DNA from: BRH-c25 sp035417425
Lineage (GTDB): Bacteria > Bacillota > Clostridia > Lutisporales > Lutisporaceae
Length of the DNA stretch: 19,610 nucleotides
Reading direction: 5' to 3'
Assembly: GCA_035417425.1 (NCBI GenBank)
Contig: DAOLPD010000039.1
Coordinates: 1-19,610, forward strand
The notes beneath the pieces were generated by a model. The model saw nothing but the letters and a program-made list of their open reading frames with translations, searched no databases and was not told the origin of the DNA. This document shows, piece after piece, positions 14,354 to 19,610 of the stretch. The stretch's first letter is position 1; every line of letters begins with the position of its first letter. The translations under genes and the position numbers were made by a program.

Positions 14354-15850
14354 ATGATAGATATAAACCCATCAGCAATACTTGAGGATTCAAAGGGTAA
14401 CAGGTATTTCTTTTTCTACAGGGATTCTTCAATATATTACAGAGAGGTTCCCATTCAAGGGGATATAAAGGATACAATGCTTATAAGCCAGGCAAATGCA
14501 GATTTTGCTGTTGTCATTGATACCGATGATTCCATATACCTGGTTTGCAACAGTCGCTATAAGGGAGTCCTGCTTTTTATATATACAAACAGCAGTTGGA
14601 AATTTGAACCTGTTGTAAATCTGCATAACAGCTCCAATATATTTATTATGGACATCATAGTGCAAAACGGTTCCATACATATATTTTTTTCAAAAAAACT
14701 ACCTATTGCAAACATGTACAATGTTTACCACATTCACAAGAATATAAACGATAAGACCCCTTATATAGAGTATTCCTGGAAGAAGAACAGCCTTTCGGAA
14801 GTATACTCCCAAAACATTGAAAGCTCTTACTCTCTGTTACCTTTAAGAAACGGCATTATTCACTATGCCAGCGTATGGTACGACGGAGCCCTCTATTATA
14901 TCAATTATTACTGCTATGACGATTCTACCAAATCCTGGCTTCACAAAAGCCTAAACATATCATACAAAAACCAGGCATTTATAAAACTCATACATCACAA
15001 TAAAAAAATAAACCTGCTTTGTTATTCAAATGAAAACGAGGGAAACAACATCCATCATTTTCTGAGTAAATCTTCAAGCAGCAGTGAAATAGACTTCAGA
15101 GAACTTGGGAATGTACGCATCGATACCAGTGGAATGATACCGCTGTTTTATACCGATGATAAAGCAATACAGATGGCCTGGATAAAGGATCATGTTTTTC
15201 ACCAATACACCTTTGATGATTCATCGGGCAGATGGAGAAAAGCTATTGATTTGCCTGTTACGGCGGATACCAATATTAATATTGTAAAAATAATGAAAAG
15301 CCTGGCTCCGCTGTCAATAACAAAGGGCTTTTTCATACTTGATAAAAACTACAGCATTTCAAGACCCGTAGAGCACATATCAAGGACTATTACTGAAGAT
15401 AAACCGAAGGAAAAAGCTCAGGCAGCACCCGTCCCTGATATGAACGNNNNNNNNNNCTCAGATAATGTGAAATACCTGAACAGCAGGATAGGACGCAGTG
15501 AAATCAGGGACTCAAAAGATTCCGCCCCCACAAAGGCAGGTACTGCCGATAAAACTGCAGCGGAACAGCCGACCCTCAAGAAAAGCGGCTTCAAGGAAAA
15601 GTTCATGAAAAATGAAAGGCTTCCTAACTATGAAAGCCTGTTGATGAAGCAGGAGAATATAACCACCTACGTTGGAAAGCCCGGCACAGTCAATCCCGCT
15701 TCCGATATTTCCCAGGAAAGTGAGAAACAAGCCTTCGTTCCTCCCAATACAGAAGCTCCAAAGGGTAATAATAGTTGGACTGAGGATCCGGACGAAATTC
15801 CGTATAAATATAACAGTCTTATGAAAAAAATAGGAGAATTCTTTAAATAG
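14354..15850 (+). CDS. Hypothetical protein, beta-propeller-like N-terminus with disordered C-terminus
   Basis: About 498 residues, with four unknown residues (365-368) caused by undetermined bases. I do not recognise a named family. Residues 1-345 show five or more roughly 50-residue beta-rich units with aromatic strands such as DDSIYLVCN, NGSIHIFFSK, GALYYINYY, KKINLLCYS and KAIQMAWI, which suggests a beta-propeller. Residues 350-498 are polar, lysine- and proline-rich and probably disordered, with short helical stretches near FKEKFMKNERLPNYESLL and the end YNSLMKKIGEFFK. There is no signal peptide. The start has GAGGTGGTGAT 4-5 bases upstream. The gene diverges from the Cys-rich operon, and both have sporulation-like promoters. 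Confidence 0.75.
   Translation: MIDINPSAILEDSKGNRYFFFYRDSSIYYREVPIQGDIKDTMLISQANADFAVVIDTDDSIYLVCNSRYKGVLLFIYTNSSWKFEPVVNLHNSSNIFIMDIIVQNGSIHIFFSKKLPIANMYNVYHIHKNINDKTPYIEYSWKKNSLSEVYSQNIESSYSLLPLRNGIIHYASVWYDGALYYINYYCYDDSTKSWLHKSLNISYKNQAFIKLIHHNKKINLLCYSNENEGNNIHHFLSKSSSSSEIDFRELGNVRIDTSGMIPLFYTDDKAIQMAWIKDHVFHQYTFDDSSGRWRKAIDLPVTADTNINIVKIMKSLAPLSITKGFFILDKNYSISRPVEHISRTITEDKPKEKAQAAPVPDMNXXXXSDNVKYLNSRIGRSEIRDSKDSAPTKAGTADKTAAEQPTLKKSGFKEKFMKNERLPNYESLLMKQENITTYVGKPGTVNPASDISQESEKQAFVPPNTEAPKGNNSWTEDPDEIPYKYNSLMKKIGEFFK
15447..15456. other. Run of ten undetermined bases
   Basis: Ten N's inside the propeller-like gene, at the border of the low-complexity tail. The frame is open on both sides and stays in the same frame across ten N's, but a scaffold gap of arbitrary length cannot be excluded, so the length of this protein is uncertain. 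Confidence 0.95.
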
Positions 15851-15859
15851 AATTCTCCT
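15832..15859. terminator. Bidirectional terminator between the propeller-like gene and dapF
   Basis: AGGAGAATTC, an 8-base loop, GAATTCTCCT: a perfect 10-bp stem overlapping the last codons and stop of the plus-strand gene. On the minus strand it is followed by ATTTTTTT, and on the plus strand by AACTTTTA. Confidence 0.88.
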
Positions 15860-15864
15860 AACTT

Positions 15865-16695
15865 TTATACTTCGTACTCGCCGGTGAATACTTCTTTTGC
15901 TTCACCGGTCATTTGCACGTGCTCCCCGGCCTTCCATTCAACGGTCAAATCCCCGCCGCGAAGATGCACCTTGACAATACTCCCGAGCCTTCCGCTTACA
16001 ATTCCTGCAACAACTGCCGCACAGCTGCCTGTGCCGCATGCCATTGTATATCCTGCTCCTCTTTCCCAGGTGCGAAGGATTATTTCATTTCTGTTTATTA
16101 TTGAAACAAAATTAACATTTGTCTTTCGGGGGAAATAATCAGACACCTCAATTTTTCTTCCTTCCGAAATCACCTTTTCATCTTCAATACTATCCGTAAA
16201 AACAACCGTGTGAGGAACACCCATAAACATTGAAGTAATGAGATATTCTTTTCCGTCAACCCGGATGGGATAATCAACTACCTTATCCAGATCTACCTTA
16301 AACGGGATGTCTTTGCTGCCGAACTTCGGCATCCCCATATCCACAGTAACCTCTTTCACTGCTCCGTCCTCAATATTCAGCCTGGGTGCTATGGTACCGG
16401 CCAATGTCTCCACCGTGAAGCTCTCCTTTTCCACCAGTTTCTTTTCATAACAGAACTTTGCAAAGCAGCGTGAAGCATTTCCGCACATTTCTGCTATGCT
16501 GCCGTCGGAATTGATTATTTCCATTTTTATATCGCAGCTTTCACTTGGGGATGCAAGTAAAATACCGTCCGCGCCGATGCCAAAATTCCTGTCGCACATT
16601 GTCCTGGCAAGGCTGCCGTCAATATGGACATTACTTCTCAGATTATCAATCAATACAAAATCATTTCCCAGTCCTGTATATTTATAAAACTTCAT
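15865..16695 (-). CDS. dapF: Diaminopimelate epimerase
   Basis: A 276-residue cytoplasmic enzyme that interconverts LL- and meso-diaminopimelate for peptidoglycan and lysine. The two catalytic cysteines are Cys71 in EMCGNASRC and Cys220 in MACGTGSCAA, with the substrate loop WERGAG at 210-215. The first motif reads CGNAS instead of the common CGNGx, a mild variant. The start at 16695 has GGAGG 8 bases ahead and opens with MKFYKYTGLGNDF, the normal N-terminus. The frame to 16716 runs over the ribosome site. It lies 47 bases after the symporter gene and in the same direction as lysA, which uses its product. Confidence 0.96.
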   Translation of the reverse strand: MKFYKYTGLGNDFVLIDNLRSNVHIDGSLARTMCDRNFGIGADGILLASPSESCDIKMEIINSDGSIAEMCGNASRCFAKFCYEKKLVEKESFTVETLAGTIAPRLNIEDGAVKEVTVDMGMPKFGSKDIPFKVDLDKVVDYPIRVDGKEYLITSMFMGVPHTVVFTDSIEDEKVISEGRKIEVSDYFPRKTNVNFVSIINRNEIILRTWERGAGYTMACGTGSCAAVVAGIVSGRLGSIVKVHLRGGDLTVEWKAGEHVQMTGEAKEVFTGEYEV

Positions 16696-16742
16696 TATAT
16701 TGCCTCCAAAATCCAATAGGCTTTGCCGTTAAATCATACTGC

Positions 16743-18008
16743 TTACTCGGTAAATTGCCCTTGAGCCTCTCCTTTAATTACCTTAGCCAACCACTCTTTT
16801 CCCTCTACGAGCCTCGTTACCATCATTGCCGCTACACTGTCTCCGCATGCATTAACCATTGTAGCGGGAGGGTCAACCAAAAATCCGATCGTGGCAATAA
16901 TCGGAAAAGCTTCCGGTGGAAAACCATAAAGATTAACTATAAGCATTTCTCCGATCAATCCGCCTCCGGGTACGCCCGACATTACAACGCCGCTCATTAC
17001 GGATATCAATATTGCAGTTGCAAAGGTCCCTATTCCTGTGAATTCTTTACCGTAAAGTCCGAACAGAAAGGATATTTTCAATATCGCCGATAAGCACGAA
17101 CCGTCCATATGCATTGTAGCACCCATCGGAAGGACTATTTCCCTGATATCCTTCGGGACACCCATTTTTCTTGCTGATTCAAGATTAACCGGTAAGGTTG
17201 CAATGCTGGATTGGGTTGCTAAAGATGTAAATGCAGGTGATACAATATTTTTGAAGAATCTCTTTACCGCCGTCATTCCTCCCGAATAATACGCATATAC
17301 GAAGAAAGCTATGAAGAAATATGCTATTGTAACAGGATAATATACTGCCATAGCCCTGGCGTAGTCCTTAAGAAGTTCCGGCCCGAACTCCCCTACCAGT
17401 GCTGCAAAATATGCAGCCAGTCCAATAGGAGCATAGTACATTATAAAGCTTACCATTTTCATCATAACGTTTGAAAGTATGTCCAATGCCTCTGCAACCT
17501 TCTTGCCCTTTTCACCCAAGGCTGTGACGCAGAACCCGAATAGAACTGAGAATACTATAAGCGGCAGCATATTCCTTCTTGATAAAAGCTCCGGAAAGTC
17601 TGATACCGTAATAGCCTTTACTGCTTGGTTTGCAAGGCTGATCTTCTCTATGGGCTCCTCAGCATTGACGTTTAAGTTTACTCCTTGAGCAGGCGGAATC
17701 ACTGTCACGAAAAATATCATTATAATAGCTGAAATTATGCCGGTAACAACAAATACCAAAAGCAGATTTTTCAAAATGCTGCCCAGTCTTCTCATATTTG
17801 CCATATTTGCTACTGCACTGGATATTGTAATAAAAACAAGGGGTACAACAACAGTGAACATGAGATTAAGGAAAATATCTCCTAATGGTTTGAACACTGC
17901 AGCATCCGCGCCCATAATAACACCGATGATACTGCCTATAACTATTGCTGCCAACAGAATTATCGGGAAACGATATGCCTCCCAAACCGTTTGTGTCCTT
18001 GTACTCAC
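16743..18008 (-). CDS. Dicarboxylate/amino acid:cation symporter (SDF family), atypical substrate site
   Basis: A 421-residue membrane protein of the GltPh/GltP fold, with hydrophobic segments from residue 13 onward. Hairpin 1 QSSIATLP is at 266-273, the sodium-site motif is HMDGS at 300-304 (usually NMDGT), hairpin 2 SGVPGGGLIG is at 344-353, and TM8 DPPATMVNACGD is at 379-390. In TM8 the Asp, Asn and Asp positions are kept, but the arginine that binds the side-chain carboxylate of aspartate/glutamate in GltPh is Ala382. A neutral or other substrate is therefore likelier than glutamate. The GTG start has GAGGGG 6 bases upstream. Between this gene and lysA (77 bases) are a duplicated TTATGATATTT and a small imperfect stem near 18050-18075. 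The lysA-dapF location suggests, but does not show, a link to lysine/DAP metabolism. Confidence 0.9.
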   Translation of the reverse strand: MSTRTQTVWEAYRFPIILLAAIVIGSIIGVIMGADAAVFKPLGDIFLNLMFTVVVPLVFITISSAVANMANMRRLGSILKNLLLVFVVTGIISAIIMIFFVTVIPPAQGVNLNVNAEEPIEKISLANQAVKAITVSDFPELLSRRNMLPLIVFSVLFGFCVTALGEKGKKVAEALDILSNVMMKMVSFIMYYAPIGLAAYFAALVGEFGPELLKDYARAMAVYYPVTIAYFFIAFFVYAYYSGGMTAVKRFFKNIVSPAFTSLATQSSIATLPVNLESARKMGVPKDIREIVLPMGATMHMDGSCLSAILKISFLFGLYGKEFTGIGTFATAILISVMSGVVMSGVPGGGLIGEMLIVNLYGFPPEAFPIIATIGFLVDPPATMVNACGDSVAAMMVTRLVEGKEWLAKVIKGEAQGQFTE

Positions 18009-18085
18009 ACAAATCCCCTCTTTCTTATGATATTTTTATGATATTTTATGCTTATCAGTGCCGATAAAGCACTAATCTCTGAAGT

Positions 18086-19339
18086 TTAACACTCATTCCT
18101 CAGCATGTCCTCATAGGTCTGACGTTTTACAATAAGCCTTGGCTTTCCTTTGCTCAGCATAACAACTGCTGGTTTGGGAATCCTGTTATAGTTGCTTGCC
18201 ATAGAGTAGTTGTATGCACCTGTTGATTTAACGGCAAGAATATCTCCCGGTTGAAGCTCGGGAACATCTAAATCCCATATAAGTATATCTCCGCTTTCGC
18301 AGCATTTACCTGCAATTGTAACACGTTCTTCCTTAGGAAAATCTGCTTTATTTGCTACAATTCCTTCGTATTTAGCCTGATAAAGCGCCGGCCTCGGGTT
18401 ATCCGGGAATCCCCCGTCTATCCCCACATAAGTTCTTACCCCCGGTATTTCTTTAATGCTGCCTATAGTGTAGAGGGTAATACCTGCTTCGCCAACTACC
18501 CAGCGTCCGGGCTCAATAAAAACTCTCGGCCTCCTTATACCGTTATAACTGCAGAACTCCTCAATACTATTCATCATGGGATCAACGAAATATGACAGCT
18601 TCCTTTTTTCTGTATCGTCCAGATACTTTATCCCAAAACCCCCTCCCAGATTGAATTCTTCTGTAACATACCCAACTTCTTCTTTTATCTTTTTTATGAG
18701 GTTCAGCATTATATCAACGGCCATGATATGTGACTCATTCTCCAGAATCTGTGACCCAATATGGAAGTGCAGCCCTTTAAGGGTTATACCTTCTGATTCT
18801 GTTGAAAGCTTTACTGCTTCTTTTACTTGAGGCATCGGAATGCCAAACTTTGAGTCAATATTGCCCGTTGATATATATTTATGAGTATGGGAATCCACCC
18901 CCGGAGCAATACGTAAGAGTATATCCGCCTTTACACCCATTTCCTTTGCAAGCCTGTCAATCAACTGAATCTCCCAAATGCTGTCACATACAAAACGTCC
19001 GATTTTACATTCAAGTGCCATTTTTATTTCTTCGGGAGTTTTGTTGTTGCCGTGAAACATTATTTTCTCCATTGGAAAATCCACTGATCTTGCTGTATAA
19101 AGTTCTCCTCCCGAAACAACGTCCAATCCCAGTCCTTCTCTTTTGATTATCCTTGCCATTTCCTTGGTCAAAAAGGCCTTTGAAGCATAATACACTTGTA
19201 CATCCTTATACTTTTCAGAAAATGAATGCCTGATTTCATCCAGCCTCTCCATAATAATATCCTCAGACATCACATAAAGGGGAGTGCCATATTCTTTTGC
19301 CAATGCTACAGTATCACAATCCGAAAAATAGTAGTTCAT
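18086..19339 (-). CDS. lysA: Diaminopimelate decarboxylase
   Basis: A 417-residue fold-type III PLP enzyme that decarboxylates meso-diaminopimelate to L-lysine. The PLP lysine is Lys54 in YYASKAFLT. The barrel motifs HFHIGSQ (191-197), GGGFG (232-236) and EPGRW (276-280) are present. Cys347-Glu348-Ser349-Gly350-Asp351 supplies the active-site cysteine from the partner subunit, and GAYNYSM (374-380) the conserved Tyr. Length is normal. The ATG at 19339 is chosen over a GTG at 19348 that sits within the ribosome site AAGGTG. No lysine riboswitch is visible upstream. Confidence 0.96.
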   Translation of the reverse strand: MNYYFSDCDTVALAKEYGTPLYVMSEDIIMERLDEIRHSFSEKYKDVQVYYASKAFLTKEMARIIKREGLGLDVVSGGELYTARSVDFPMEKIMFHGNNKTPEEIKMALECKIGRFVCDSIWEIQLIDRLAKEMGVKADILLRIAPGVDSHTHKYISTGNIDSKFGIPMPQVKEAVKLSTESEGITLKGLHFHIGSQILENESHIMAVDIMLNLIKKIKEEVGYVTEEFNLGGGFGIKYLDDTEKRKLSYFVDPMMNSIEEFCSYNGIRRPRVFIEPGRWVVGEAGITLYTIGSIKEIPGVRTYVGIDGGFPDNPRPALYQAKYEGIVANKADFPKEERVTIAGKCCESGDILIWDLDVPELQPGDILAVKSTGAYNYSMASNYNRIPKPAVVMLSKGKPRLIVKRQTYEDMLRNEC

Positions 19340-19487
19340 TACTAACACCTTCTTTTATAAAAGTCGTTGCATATCTGAAGTTTGCTCCCAATTAGAATGA
19401 ACTGAAATATTGTGACCTATGCATGGCTTCCTGTTAAGATTTTGAATAGAATCATTTTAATTCTTCTATTGCCTAAAAACAATATCT

Positions 19488-19516
19488 AAAAGTGTTAACT
19501 TAACAGAAGCACTTTT
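19488..19516 (-). terminator. Weak hairpin downstream of the partial gene at the right edge
   Basis: AAAAGTG...CACTTTT, a 7-bp stem with a 15-base loop that itself contains GTTAA/TTAAC. The minus strand is T-rich further on (TTTTTAGG). It may end the upstream gene; the rest of the 207-base gap before lysA shows no clear promoter. Confidence 0.4.
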
Positions 19517-19546
19517 TGCCACAATAATCATTTCAGACATGCCTAA

Positions 19547-19610
19547 TTATTTGGTTCTTCTATTTTTAAGCTTGGGAAGCTCTTTCATTTTCTTTTCATA
19601 TCCGTTGTCT
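19547..19610 (-). CDS. C-terminal end of an upstream gene (partial)
   Basis: Twenty codons, reading DNGYEKKMKELPKLKNRRTK, then TAA at 19547-19549, open to the window edge. The basic tail gives no family. In B. subtilis lysA follows spoVAF, so a spore-germination protein C-terminus is conceivable, but nothing here proves it. Confidence 0.35.
   Translation of the reverse strand, partial: DNGYEKKMKELPKLKNRRTK

Noticed and set aside
14190..14477. 95-residue minus-strand frame across the divergent gap
   Set aside because: It overlaps the start of the plus-strand propeller-like gene and both promoter candidates. It has no ribosome site and its composition is Tyr/Leu-rich, typical of AT-rich shadows.
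19340..19546. Lysine riboswitch ahead of lysA
   Set aside because: The conserved L-box core motifs are not seen in this 207-base gap, which is also short for a complete aptamer plus expression platform.
1..19610. CRISPR arrays, insertion sequences, tRNA or rRNA genes
   Set aside because: No regularly spaced repeats, transposase-like frames, or tRNA/rRNA signatures were seen on either strand.

Overview
The window reads as chromosomal DNA of a low-GC, endospore-forming Firmicute of the clostridial type. The evidence is strong AGGAGG-type ribosome sites, a T-box leader on alaS, a Gram-positive iscR-iscS-iscU-mnmA cluster, sporulation-type promoter motifs, and gene order shared with the Bacillus subtilis cymR-yrvO-trmU...yrrD...yrrI-alaS block. 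Clostridial placement is inference. Nearly all genes lie on the minus strand; the exceptions are an aminotransferase (2829-4145) and a propeller-like protein (14354-15850). There are ten undetermined bases at 15447-15456.

Region 1 (1-4220) holds a sugar nucleotidyltransferase fused to a phosphohexomutase-like domain whose catalytic motifs are eroded. A PLP aminotransferase diverges from it and ends in a hairpin terminator shared with alaS. Region 2 (4229-9353) holds alaS with a consensus promoter and a complete alanine T-box leader. It continues with an AI-2E/PerM-family membrane protein, a 109-bp palindromic element, a YrrD-like PRC-barrel protein and a 74-residue helical protein. Region 3 (9665-12960) is the iron-sulfur and tRNA-thiolation operon iscR-iscS-iscU-mnmA. 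Its promoter lies between two copies of a palindromic motif that are probably IscR operators.

Region 4 (12961-15860) is the least ordinary part. A 16-cysteine protein with a sigma-K-like promoter is followed 21 bases later by an unannotated small gene (13178-13363). This gene reads as a 61-residue DUF1858-type redox protein only if an in-frame TGA is decoded as selenocysteine. The TGA sits where the family has its second redox cysteine. A bacterial-SECIS-like hairpin lies at a suitable distance, and the downstream TAG stop is inside the stem of the operon's terminator. Divergent from this pair is an unknown beta-propeller-like protein with a sigma-E-like promoter.

Region 5 (15865-19610) is lysA, a sodium:dicarboxylate-symporter-family protein lacking the acidic-substrate arginine, and dapF, all in one direction. 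These are steps around meso-diaminopimelate and lysine. The last 64 bases hold the C-terminus of an unidentified upstream gene.
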